Of a stretch of 25,606 nucleotides of DNA, positions 1-8,930 are shown piece after piece (positions within the stretch are counted from its first letter, which is position 1; every line of letters starts with the position of its first letter). Location: positions 1 through 25,606 of the forward strand of contig LRSR01003896.1 of assembly GCA_001579985.1 (NCBI GenBank), given 5' to 3'. The notes below the pieces were generated by a model. The model was not told where the DNA came from. It did no database searches and worked only from the letters and a program-made list of their open reading frames with translations. Made by a program: the position numbers and the translations under genes. Source of the DNA: Hypsibius dujardini. Its lineage: Eukaryota > Tardigrada > Eutardigrada > Parachela > Hypsibiidae.

Positions 1-104
1 GACACAGACACAGACACAGACACAGACACAGACACAGACACAGACGCCGATACAGACATAGGCACTGGGATCCAGACACAGACACAAGCACAGATACAGA
101 CACT
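1..104. repeat. (GACACA)n hexanucleotide satellite, left edge
   Basis: GACACA units are pure to about base 45 and then degenerate to about 104. The array is cut by the window edge. It lies downstream of the first coding exon of the minus-strand gene at 1283-1827, so it is probably intronic. Bases 105-714 show no exon I can support. One short plus-strand ORF (354-413, 19 codons) is present there but looks like chance. Confidence 0.9.
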
Positions 105-714
105 GTCATAACCAGTTTTGCCCTGGACTTTAGATCCTTAGTGAGACCCTTCCTCCTCAAAAATACTTCATCCGCCCTTTTAACTAACAACAACAATACA
201 CGTACGCCTGTTAAGAAAGTACACTTCATCTATTAATAACAAAATCTTCGTTCACCCCTCTCACTTTCGGAATTCTTCCAGAGGACAAGCCCGACCACAA
301 CCAACAACATTCTATGATAATACGACCAAGGCGCGTAAAACGGGAGGGCTCGCCATGGCTACTACTGCAGCAGCTACCGCGAACGGAACACACCGCACTA
401 CTACCGCCGCGTAAAGTGACAGTTTTTGTTTGTGTAATCTTGCTGTGTTTTCTTATTAAATAACGCTGGCCAACTTACCATAACAAAAATCCCGGGCACT
501 AACAGCTACGAAAACCTTCGCAAGGCACCTCTTCGCGTTTTCCCGGGGAACGCGGAATATTTAGAAAGAATATAGACACCGCGCAGCGCCACAAGTCAGT
601 CACAACATTTTTCCAAGCCGACACTTCCAATACATTTCCTCTTCTTCCCCGTTTCATATTATTCCACCCCGCGAAAGTCCCGAAACAAACGCATTTCACT
701 CTCAGTTCCTTATT

Positions 715-1270
715 TGTCTGTCTGGAAAAACCTGGACCCCAAATCTTGTCTGGGAAACCGCTTAACTACTCATTTGTCTGTCTGAAAATTTCATGAATAT
801 CTCACTTGTCTGGAACTCAACGAGCAGTTGATTTGATTTGTCTGGATAAGGAGAGGAACTGCCTGTATGTCTGCCTGAAAGGTTGGAAGAATCTACGGCT
901 TCTGCATTTGCCTGTCTGTGCCACTCGGAAGCCATAATATGACCACGATAATCGAGGATCAATTTATTCATCTGCCTGAAAAATTTGGCGCTACATCATT
1001 TGTCTGTAAATCGAGGAGCAGCTGCCTGAAAAACTGCCACACTACCAACATGTCTGCCTGCCAGGTCAGAATCAGCTGTCTGACTGCCTGAAAGGGCAGA
1101 CTAAGTTGTCTGTCTGCCTGAAAAGGCTTGTCTGTCTGCCTGAAAGGGCAGACTAAGTTGTCTAACTGCCTGAAATCTCCGAGTCCGTTTTCTGTCTGCG
1201 CACTTGTCTGCCTGTGGTCTCGGAAGCGTTCATTTGTCTGTCGAGTGGTAAAACCCGTCAGTTTATCCAT
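715..1270. repeat. Degenerate CTGT-family array with CCTGAAA motifs
   Basis: This intronic stretch is built from diverged TGTCTG/TGCCTG words alternating with a CCTGAAA motif. It contains a perfect 28-bp direct repeat (1084-1111 and 1136-1163) spaced 52 bp apart. At 1134-1153 there is a perfect 7-bp inverted repeat, GTCTGCC and GGCAGAC, around a 6-nt loop. It ends just before the donor site of the exon at 1283. Confidence 0.75.
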
Positions 1271-1282
1271 TTAAAAACTTAC

Positions 1283-1827
1283 CCGTTCGAGGATGCTCCG
1301 TAGAACGAACCGGACGAGCCGGAGTACCCGCGACCATACGGCGATACGCCTCCCGTCCCGTAGGGACTATACCCGGCCGTCGGGTCGCCGCTCATATTCC
1401 GCGACGACGCGGATGATCCGGAAGAGCCGTAGAACCCAGTTGTCTGAGAGCCTCCCACACCGCCGCCTTGACTGGACATCGCTGCTGCGGTGAAACCCGG
1501 ATACAGGCTCGGGTACATGGGCGCTGAATTGGGACCTCCAGACACGCCCGTTGCGGAATTACCGGCCGATGTCTGGGGACCTCCTCCGAGGTAGTAACTC
1601 GAGACAGAGGGAATGCCGGAGGAGGAAGTCGGACCGCCGTAGAGGTAGGCGTTGTTCTGCGGCGGTGATGATGACGACGATGTGGACTGAATGTTGTTGA
1701 CTGAAGAGGCGTTTTCCGAGGAGATTGTCCCGTTGACGGTCGACGAGGTCGACGCGGAATCAGGCACGGTGACTGCGCCGGATGGTTGACTGTTGCGGAT
1801 GTAGAGCCCGGTCGAATGCATCGTCAT
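1283..1827 (-). CDS. First coding exon of an unidentified Ser/Gly/Tyr-rich protein (partial)
   Basis: I do not recognise this gene. The ATG at 1827-1825 sits in an AAA-ATG context and opens a 545-nt exon (181 codons plus 2 nt). The exon ends at a strong donor, GG|GTAAGT, so translation continues to the left of the window after a phase-2 intron of at least 1.28 kb. The peptide is low complexity: an N-terminal Ser/Thr/Asn-rich part (SSSSSPPQNN), then Gly/Ser/Tyr-rich blocks such as YLYGGP, SSYYLGGGP, MYPSLYPGF and SPYGRGYSG. Such disordered N termini are common in transcription factors and RNA-binding proteins, but no folded domain lies in the window, so no function is assigned. A shadow ORF on the plus strand (1293-1493) lacks this structure. 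The exon is supported by its codon regularity, clean start and consensus donor. Confidence 0.7.
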
Positions 1828-1857
1828 TTTTCTTGCTTTCCAGACAGCTTGAAGATT

Positions 1858-1998
1858 TCCAGGCAGGCAAGCAAGCAGTGCCAGACAGACAGCTGGGAGT
1901 TGTCTCCGCGGGATGCGGGTATCTTATCGTTTTCAGTTTTCGATAAGACAGACAGACAAGTCAGTCAGACAGACAGACGAGGGACAGACAGGCAGGTT
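1858..1998. repeat. Degenerate CAGACAG-type tetranucleotide repeat
   Basis: Blocks of GGCAGGCAAGCAAG and CAGACAGACAG are interrupted by unique sequence at about 1895-1945. The array lies directly upstream of the start codon of the minus-strand gene at 1283-1827, so it falls in the 5' UTR or promoter of that gene. Confidence 0.75.
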
Positions 1999-2621
1999 AC
2001 GTCGTCGAGGAGACGGAGGGAGTAAAGTGCTTTCTCGCGCCGGAATCTTAATGCATTTTCACGTCGTCGTCGAGTTAGGAAGCGGAAGGGTTGGAAGGAT
2101 CGGTTTTTCCGGATGGGAAATAGGGGAGAAAAACGTTAATTGAAAGAGGGTGGTGGTGGGGGAAATTAGATACGAGACTCCGACCTCGAAGGGATTGGAT
2201 GATGTGCGCGACAGTTAAGACGAAGAGAGCGTGTGTGTCTGTGTGACTGTGTTTGGAAAAAGCTGTTGGTGTGATAATATGCCAGCGAGCAGTAGACGGG
2301 GGAAAAGTGTTTGCATTGAACGGGGTATGTGTATTGGATTTGAGAATTGAACGACGAGAAGAGAGGGGGTTTGACAATTGCAGCAAGTGGCAAGTGTGAC
2401 GGTGACGGAGACGGACGACCGGCCGCGCGCGCGCGCGAGCGGTTGACGTCGTTGTCGGTCGCTGAGCGGAAGGAAAGACTGGGGTGGTTGGTGGTTGGAG
2501 ACAAGCGCAATGGAAACGGGTAGACCGGGGATGGGAGTAACGATTGGTGGTTGGGTGTCACGGCTTCGATTAGCTGGTTTAGTAAGCTAGTTAACTTGAT
2601 TTGCAGCTTATGCATCTACTT
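1999..2621. other. Intergenic, 5' flank of the minus-strand gene; no gene seen
   Basis: The region is GC-rich near 2420-2450, with a (CG)n run inside CCGGCCGCGCGCGCGCGCG. A 149-codon minus-strand ORF (2166-2615) is open but has biased, non-protein-like composition. No core promoter could be assigned with confidence. Confidence 0.4.
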
Positions 2622-2725
2622 GTCTGGATCGACTGTGTCTGTGTCTGTGTCTGTGTCTGTGTCTGTGTCTGTGTCTGTGTCTGTGTCTGCGTCTGTGTCT
2701 GCGTCTGTGTCTGTGCCTTATCTAT
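2622..2725. repeat. (TGTGTC)n hexanucleotide satellite
   Basis: About 15 near-perfect TGTGTC units run from 2634, with CGTCTG variants at the right end. This is the complement of the GACACA unit at 1-45, so the same family is present in opposite orientation. Confidence 0.9.
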
Positions 2726-3593
2726 TGTGTGCAGACTACTAGAGGAAGTCGCTCGCACTGGAACTGTATGGCCTTGATTGCCACCCCGGCGAAAAATCTA
2801 GTTTAAACTTCTACACCTACTTGAACGCTTTTCTTTTGCGTAACAAAGGAGGATCGCGTCTCACACTCTCACCACGGAGGACGTGTCCGTAGAAGGACCA
2901 TGCCTGTGGCCTGACTTGAATAGCCGGACACAGTTAACAACCCGCGCTACTATTGTCCGGAGTGTGTGAATTTCTTTCAAGACGATTCCGGTTGACAATA
3001 ATGTGCGGACCCAGTTCATTGAGCGCGCGTCTCTCTCTCTCTCTCTCGCTCTCGCTTTCTCACTCGCTGTCTCACCACTTTCCTTTCACTTTAATCCGCA
3101 ACTCTCTGCTTTATCATAATTTCAATACTGCGGCTCAAAAGAGAAATCTCTTTTTTTTGTGATCGGCCGCGTGTGTGTGTTATAACCATCAGCGGTGAAA
3201 GGACGAACCTTCCCCTCAAAAATGTCGCTTTTGTGCTTGAACGATCCGGTTTCTGCTTGTTAAAGGTCACTGAGTTTAGCTGTGCGGCGCGATTACTTTG
3301 GCAGAAATTGGATTCGAATTTTCAAAGTTAGGAAGACGGGTTGAATGAATTGACTGGGCCGAGACACGGGGGAATGGATGAAGGCAAATATAAATGACAT
3401 TTGTGGTGTGGGAGGTTTAAGAGTTTATTTTGATAAGAGCGGAAGTTAATTACACGCAACCCTTCTGCGGTGCATAGACATCCCGTTTTGTTTAGACACA
3501 CACGCCGGTTGACGAGAAGGAGGGGCACTGCACACAGCGAACCAGATGAAGTTCAATGGATATGACCCACGATCACGTCGCCCACAACGACGT
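2726..3593. other. Intergenic; short (CT)n tract only
   Basis: No gene is supported here. A (CT)n tract with interruptions lies at 3029-3060 and a short (GT)n at about 3172-3180. A plus-strand pyrimidine tract ending in ATACAG at about 3755-3773 resembles a splice acceptor, but the following ORF is only 16 codons and has no partner exon that I can find. Confidence 0.4.
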
Positions 3594-3745
3594 CTGTGTT
3601 TATGTCTGTGCCTGTGCCTGTGCCTTGGCCTGTGTCTGTGTCTGTGTCTGTGTCTGTGTCTGTGTCTGTGTCTGTGTCTGTGTCTGTGTCTGTGTCTGTG
3701 CTGGCCTGTGTCTGTGCCTTGACCTGTGTCTGTGTCTGTGTCTGG
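3594..3745. repeat. (TGTCTG)n hexanucleotide satellite
   Basis: The core of pure TGTGTC units spans about 3626-3698 and is flanked by TGTGCC variants. It lies about 190 bp downstream of the stop codon of receptor gene A. Confidence 0.9.
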
Positions 3746-3934
3746 TTCACTAATTCTTTTTGTTTTTTATACAGGGCTGCTGAAACTCAGCTTCACGCCC
3801 TTGGAAGTGGCACAATGGGAATTTGAGAATCGGCAGCATTGCCTAAGTTTCGCCACCAAATTCACGGATTTCGAATTCGTGAACTGTTAAAGATTTCATT
3901 CATTTTTGCCGGTTACAATTTCCGATTTAGAAGG

Positions 3935-5787
3935 TTATTTTATCGGTATTTGAAGGAGCTCGCCGGCAGCACATCCACTGGACGTCTCGTTGAGTCTTTG
4001 ATTCAGTTGCATGATCTGACGGGTCAAACTGGCAAACGCTGTCTGTTGCTCCTCTGACAATTTTTCCATGTCGCCCTTTTGATCCTTCTGCTGGTAGATG
4101 ATGAGGAAATACGTCAGGACAATACCGAACAACTATGGAATATTGCAAGATCACATTCAGATTTATGTATGAATTTAACGCTAAAAATAATTCTAGTCGA
4201 AAGGTGGCCTCACTGTAGCTGCAAAATTTTTGTCCACTGAAAAGAATCCACCCCCTGAAATGGCCATCTCTTGGGGATGCTCGGCAATTTCCTGCTCGAA
4301 ACTTCGAGCTACTTCTCGAATCATTTCGCTCGTGCCGTGATGACTGAGAGTGTGAAGATGGGTCTTTACATTCTGTGCCTGAAAAAAGCAAAGATTCGAC
4401 AGACACAGACAAAGATAAATTCGGAGACACAGACACAAGCACAGACACAGACACAGACACAGACACAGACACAGACACAGACACAGACACAGACACAGAC
4501 ACAGACACAGACACAGACACAGAATTCTTGCCTTTTCGTTCATCCAGACGTAACAAGCCAGTCGGAGCGCAGCCAGCAGGAGTGCACACACCGCAAAAAA
4601 ATACACGTTGTAAACCAGCGCCTCATTTTGGAGCTTGACTAGGACATGCGCTTTGTCGTCAACTTGAAAAGCGCGTGAAATCAAAGTAATCGGCATCAGA
4701 ATGTCACCGAATGTCGTCATAATGATAGTCAATGTGGCACCGGAATTGATTGTCGTGATGGCGCCACGTAAGCGTCTGTGTTCGTTTCGCAGTTCCGCAA
4801 TCCGCTCGCAGACCTCGAAGTCGTACTTCAGGCTTGCCCGTAGAGCTCTCTCCTTGACCATCCGCCGAAGCTCCTTTGCGCCGTTGTCGAACCCAAACCC
4901 GATTGCGATGGTAAGCCCCAAAATTAAGGTAGTAGGAGCACTCCAGCAGAGACTGGCGTAAGAGTTAGCGAATTCATAAATCCACAGTAACACACCGTGA
5001 GATACAACTCCACCTGTAGACGTGCATCGATTATGATATTTCTCTTCTGTGTGCTTGACTGAGATACTTCTGCATGCCTGCCTGCTTGCCTGTCTGTCTA
5101 TCTGTCTGTCTATCTGTCTGTCTGTCTTGTCTGTCTGTCTGTCTGTCTCTCTGTCTGTCTGTCTGTCTCTCTGTCTGTCTCTCTGTCTCTCTGTCTGTCT
5201 GTCTGCATACCTGCCTGCTTACCTGGTATGATAGATAAAGGCTGAACGCTATCCTTCGTAGTTCCCGGGATAATCACCGCCAGTTTCTTTAACAGACGTT
5301 GAAATCCGTAATAGTTGCATATCGACACCCCAGCGCTCACCGTCAACAGCACCGCCCACGCCAAGTAATGGAACAATCGAACAATCCTTATCTGTTGTCT
5401 AGTCAGACAACTTCCAATGGCGTCTTCCACGGAGATCAGGATTGAGGGATAGGCATTTCGTCGCAGCAGCAGCAGGAACAGCACAACCAACGGTAATGCA
5501 AAGTAGTATTCCCGATAGAGCAGGATGAACATTGTAAAGAACTCCAGCCGCAGTAAATCATCATGATAAGTGCGGGTGAAGAGGATCAGTTCGATGGCGA
5601 AGAAGTACCCGTATAAGATCAGCAGAAGGAGCGTATAGACAGGAAGGACGCATGCGCTAATGCGATGGACGAGCGTTCCGGGCGAGGTTCGGATGGGATA
5701 AGGCAGGAAGCCGGATGCGTGCCACAAGGTCAGCACCAGTGATGGTACTAGTACTCCCTGGTAGACCTTCATCACAGCCATAGACAT
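3935..5787 (-). CDS. Gustatory-receptor-like 7TM chemoreceptor, copy A
   Basis: Four exons: 5787-5223, 5013-4532, 4378-4214 and 4132-3935, with intron phases 1, 0 and 0. The protein is 464 aa from the ATG at 5772, which aligns with copy C (MKVYQG against MKIYHG), or 469 aa from the upstream in-frame ATG at 5787. Exon 1 carries several hydrophobic segments (LLLLILYGYFFAIELILF, LPLVVLFLLLL). Exons 3 and 4 supply the Gr-family (7tm_7) signature: GGGFFSVDKNFAATV, then LTYFLIIYQQ, matching the usual GFF...TYhhhhhQF at TM7. The last intron falls immediately before that TM7 exon in phase 0, as is typical of insect Grs. Family knowledge predicts a plasma-membrane ligand-gated cation channel with a cytoplasmic N terminus; the ligand is unknown. 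After TM7 comes an unusual tail of about 45 residues. Intron 2 uses a GC donor (AAG|GCAAGA). It heads a tandem trio with B and C. Confidence 0.85.
4424..4523. repeat. (CAGACA)n satellite in intron 2 of receptor A
   Basis: About 14 near-pure hexamer units fill most of the 153-bp intron 4379-4531. The left end lies about 45 bp from the acceptor and the right end 8 bp from the GC donor. Confidence 0.95.
5075..5213. repeat. (CTGT)n satellite in intron 1 of receptor A
   Basis: Tetranucleotide CTGT units with CTCT and CTAT variants fill the 209-bp intron 5014-5222. The donor itself (GTAAGCAGGCAGG on the sense strand) grades into the repeat. Confidence 0.95.
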
Positions 5788-5956
5788 AAAGTCTAAAATT
5801 CGAAATATACTCAAAAATGTTTCTTAGATTTCGTTGCTTTGATTAATCAAACAGGAAGACAAAATTCCATCGACAAATGTTTGTCACAATAATTCGGATT
5901 TTAATGTTTAACGGAATGTAATTTTTAACAGCTGCACTGCAAATGCCTTTTCCCAC

Positions 5957-6064
5957 TCATTCATTCAAGGAATGATATCCGCCCAGCCGAAAGTGGTCCT
6001 GCACCTTGGTATACGCCCATATTCCAGCTACTCTGCCCGGTGTATTATATTGCTGCTGGTACAT
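5957..6064 (-). CDS. Possible 35-aa small ORF, or orphan exon
   Basis: ATG at 6064-6062, stop at 5959-5957, with an in-frame stop 7 codons before the ATG. The 35 residues (MYQQQYNTPGRVAGIWAYTK, then VQDHFRLGGYHSLNE) have balanced, protein-like composition. That is unlike the repeat-derived ORFs around it. It lies in the 0.9-kb gap between receptor A (5' end at 5787) and receptor B (3' end at 6683). I recognise no family and see no splice partner. It could be a micropeptide gene, a terminal exon or chance. Confidence 0.25.
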   Translation of the reverse strand: MYQQQYNTPGRVAGIWAYTKVQDHFRLGGYHSLNE

Positions 6065-6260
6065 CCGGGACGGTTTGTTTGGTCAGTATCCCAAGAGCTC
6101 GATTATCGTTTCCAGATGCAGTGTACATTTATACATTATTGATATGTCTGTGGTGGCAGGAAAATGATTATTTTGTGGAGGTGTATTCTGTTGACTTAAC
6201 CGAGGGGGGGATCCACGTACCTATCATATCTGTCTTATCCCAAAGTATCGGCAATTTGTA

Positions 6261-6481
6261 CCCACTAGCACCAACCCATCCACTAGCACCAACTCACTAG
6301 CACCAACCCACTAGCATCAACCCACTAGCACCATAGCACCAACCCACTAGCACCAACCCCCTAGCACCAACCCACTAGCACCAACCCACTAGCACCAACC
6401 CACTAGCACCAACCCACTAGCATCAACCCACCCACTAGCACCAACTCACTTGCACCAACCCACTAGCACCAACCCACTAGC
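6261..6481. repeat. 14-bp minisatellite (CACTAGCACCAACC)n
   Basis: About 15 tandem copies of a 14-bp unit show point variants (CATCAACC, CAACTCACT) and one or two shortened units. It is intergenic, between receptor A and the 3' end of receptor B. It is unrelated to the CTGT family and is not a CRISPR array, because there are no unique spacers. Confidence 0.95.
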
Positions 6482-6682
6482 GAACGGGCCTTCGTTTGGG
6501 CGAGACAGGTAATAAGTTGGTCTGGGGACTGCCGCAAGAAAGTAAGTTTACTTGTACAGAAAAACTTCTTGAGTTCCTGTCACAATACTCGGCGACTTTA
6601 GTTGGCGTGCGCCGCGAGACAAAACGTAATCTTTCGGTACTAGAAATTTTCAACCGCTTTTCGAACAACAACACAGGATTCT

Positions 6683-8047
6683 TTAAGCAGTGGCACAGCC
6701 TCCCAGTGTTTCATTCAGCCGTTTAGCCAGTTCTTCAATCTGCCTTGTCAGAGTCAGGAAGCCAGCCTGCTGCTCGTTCGATACTTTCGCCAAGTCAGCC
6801 TTCTGGTCTTTTTGCTGGTAGATCAGGAGGAAGTATGTCAAAACCACCCCGAATAACTGCAACACAATGGCGTCTTCAGTTGTAAGTGATCTGTCCGCCA
6901 ACCAGCAACGGGCCAGCTAGCCAGATGGAAAGAAAGGTAGACAAGCAGTGAAGCAAACAGACAGTCAGACAGACAGACAAACAGACAAAAAGGCAGACAG
7001 GCAGACAGACAAACAGACAAACAGGCAGACAGACAGACAGACAGACAGGCAGTGAAGCAAACAGACAGACAGACAAACAGACAAAAAGGCAGACAGGCAG
7101 GCAGACAGACAGGCAAACAGACAGGTAGACAAGCAGACATTCAGACAGATATTCAGACAGACAGACCTAAACAGACATGCGTATGCGTACCGTAGCAGCA
7201 AAACTTTTGTTCATTGAAAAGAATCCGTTCCCAGAAATGGTCAGTTCTTCCGGGTTCTCCGCTATCTCTTGCTCAAAGTTCCTTGCCGCGTCTCGGACCA
7301 CCTCGCTCAGCCCATGCATGCCAATGGAGTGAAGATGCACTTTAGCCATCATTGCCTATAATGTCGAAAAACCACGCATCAATACAAATCATAAAAGCTG
7401 AATAACATTTGACTGGGAGGTTAACCAAGCAGACCTGTTCGTGCATAGATACAAAAATGGAGATACGAATGATGCATTGGATGACGGCACAGACCGCGAA
7501 GAAGTACGCCACGTATGCCTGGCTGTTATTCTGCAACTTAGCCTCGAAATTCGCCGAGTCGTCCTGGAGGAATCGCGAGATTATAGAGATCGGCATGATG
7601 ATGTCGCCCAGCGTGCTGAGCACGGTGACGAACGCCACGGTAGCGTTGATCTCTGCAATAACCCCACGCAGGCGTCGATGGTCCTCGCGAACAGCGGTGA
7701 TTCGTTCACTGGTCTCAAAGACATCACCGTATTTCGCCAAGCTTGCCTGGGAAATCTTTTCCAACTCCTGCGCTCCGTTGATGAAACCTTGGCGGAGTGC
7801 CACAGCCAGACCCATGACAAGGGATGTGGGTACTGACCAGCAGAGAGTGGCGTACCCGAAGGCAATAGTGTAGAGCCAGCACATGAAACGGTAACTTACC
7901 AAACCACCTATTCAATGGCAGACAAAACGCAGCTTAAGTTTTCATAATCTAGCTAATCTGTCTGTTTGTCTGTCTGTGTGTCTATGTGCCTGTGTGTCTG
8001 TCTGTGTGCCTGTCTGTCTCTCTGTCTCTCTGTCTGTCTGTCCATCC

Positions 8048-8091
<44 letters not shown>

Positions 8092-8766
8092 GTCTGTCTG
8101 TTTGTCTGTCTGTCTGTTTGCCTGTCTGTCTGCTTAATTGCCTGTCTGTCTTTGTGTCTGTCTGTCCGTGTGTCTGTGTGTCTGTGTGTCTGTTTATCTG
8201 TCTGTCTGCTTGCTCGTCGTACCTGGAACAAGTGGCATTGGATGCATGCTTGACCATTCAGTACCAGGAACCACCTCATTGATTGATTTTACCATGAACT
8301 GAAAGCCAAAGTAGTTGAAGACGCCCGACACAATCAGAATCGCCCCCATTACCGTCCATGTCGCGTAATGAAACATTTGAACGACCTTTCTCTGTCTATC
8401 GTCGATAATGTCACCAATAGCCGCTTCGGCGGTCTTTAACAAGGTCGGGAAACGGTGTCGGTTAACAAAGAGCAGCGCTAAGACAACGAACGGCATCAGG
8501 TAAAAGTACTCCCGATACACAAGGAGGACCATGGTGAAGAACTCCAGCTCGATGAGGTCGTCGTAGTAGGTCTGACTGAAGACGACGACTTCGACGGCGT
8601 AGAAGTAGCCGTACAGGAGGAAGATAATGAGGGGGTGTATTCGGAGGGCCCATTTGACGTTTCGATGACAGACAGTACCGGCAGGCACTCGGACCGGATA
8701 GGGTAGGAACCCAGTGAGAGACCAGAGAGTCAAGACCATTGGTGGTACTAAAACCCCTTGATACAT
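6683..8766 (-). CDS. Gustatory-receptor-like 7TM chemoreceptor, copy B
   Basis: Four exons: 8766-8223, 7907-7435, 7355-7191 and 6856-6683, with intron phases 1, 0 and 0; 451 aa. Intron positions match copies A and C exactly. Exons 2, 3 and 4 have the same lengths as in copy C (473, 165 and 174 nt). Hydrophobic segments include [18 protein letters not shown] and [11 protein letters not shown]. Gr signatures are [14 protein letters not shown] followed by [10 protein letters not shown]. Exon 2 carries [14 protein letters not shown] and [16 protein letters not shown], conserved across the trio. The codon aligned with the start ATG of A and C is GTG here (8772-8770), so the first usable ATG lies two codons later (MYQGVLVP). 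The intron 2 donor is weak (CAG|GTCTGC). The tail after TM7 ends [11 protein letters not shown]. The 5' end is only 164 bp from the 3' end of copy C. By family it should be a membrane cation channel for tastants; the ligand is unknown. Confidence 0.85.
6945..7168. repeat. (CAGA)n satellite in intron 3 of receptor B
   Basis: Tetranucleotide CAGA units with CAAA and GGCA variants fill most of the 334-bp intron 6857-7190. The CTGT strand is the sense strand here, opposite to intron 1 of the same gene. Confidence 0.95.
7957..8212. repeat. (CTGT)n satellite in intron 1 of receptor B
   Basis: About 256 bp of CTGT units with short TGTG-rich subarrays occupy the 315-bp intron 7908-8222 almost completely. 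The array stops 10 bp from the donor. Confidence 0.95.
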
Positions 8767-8930
8767 CTTCACGGCCAGTGAAGAATTCAGTCATTAACAA
8801 ATTCAGACAGAAAGTGTATATACAGACAAGATGAACTGAAATTTAATTCAGGTATATAGATAGTGTCTGAGTGAAGATGAGAGAAATACAGTAGCAGGGT
8901 TGGTTATCCCGCTTGAAATCGGAGCCGGAT

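Noticed and set aside
2166-2615. 149-codon minus-strand ORF
   Set aside because: Composition is dominated by Ser/Pro/His from simple sequence, with no domain, splice partner or clear promoter.
3755-3826. Plus-strand splice acceptor (TTTTTTATACAG) followed by a 16-codon ORF
   Set aside because: No upstream exon with a matching donor is visible, because the preceding sequence is satellite.
6261-6481. CRISPR-like array
   Set aside because: Units of 14 bp are directly adjacent with no unique spacers, and the surrounding genes are spliced animal genes.
6838-7201. Several overlapping Cys/Leu/Ser/Val-rich ORFs that look like secreted or membrane proteins
   Set aside because: They are translations of the (CAGA)n satellite inside receptor B intron 3. 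The same applies to the CLSV- and TDRQ-rich ORFs at 5049-5231, 7966-8257, 9633-9846, 11062-11423, 11822-12207, 13623-13946 and 16309-16527.
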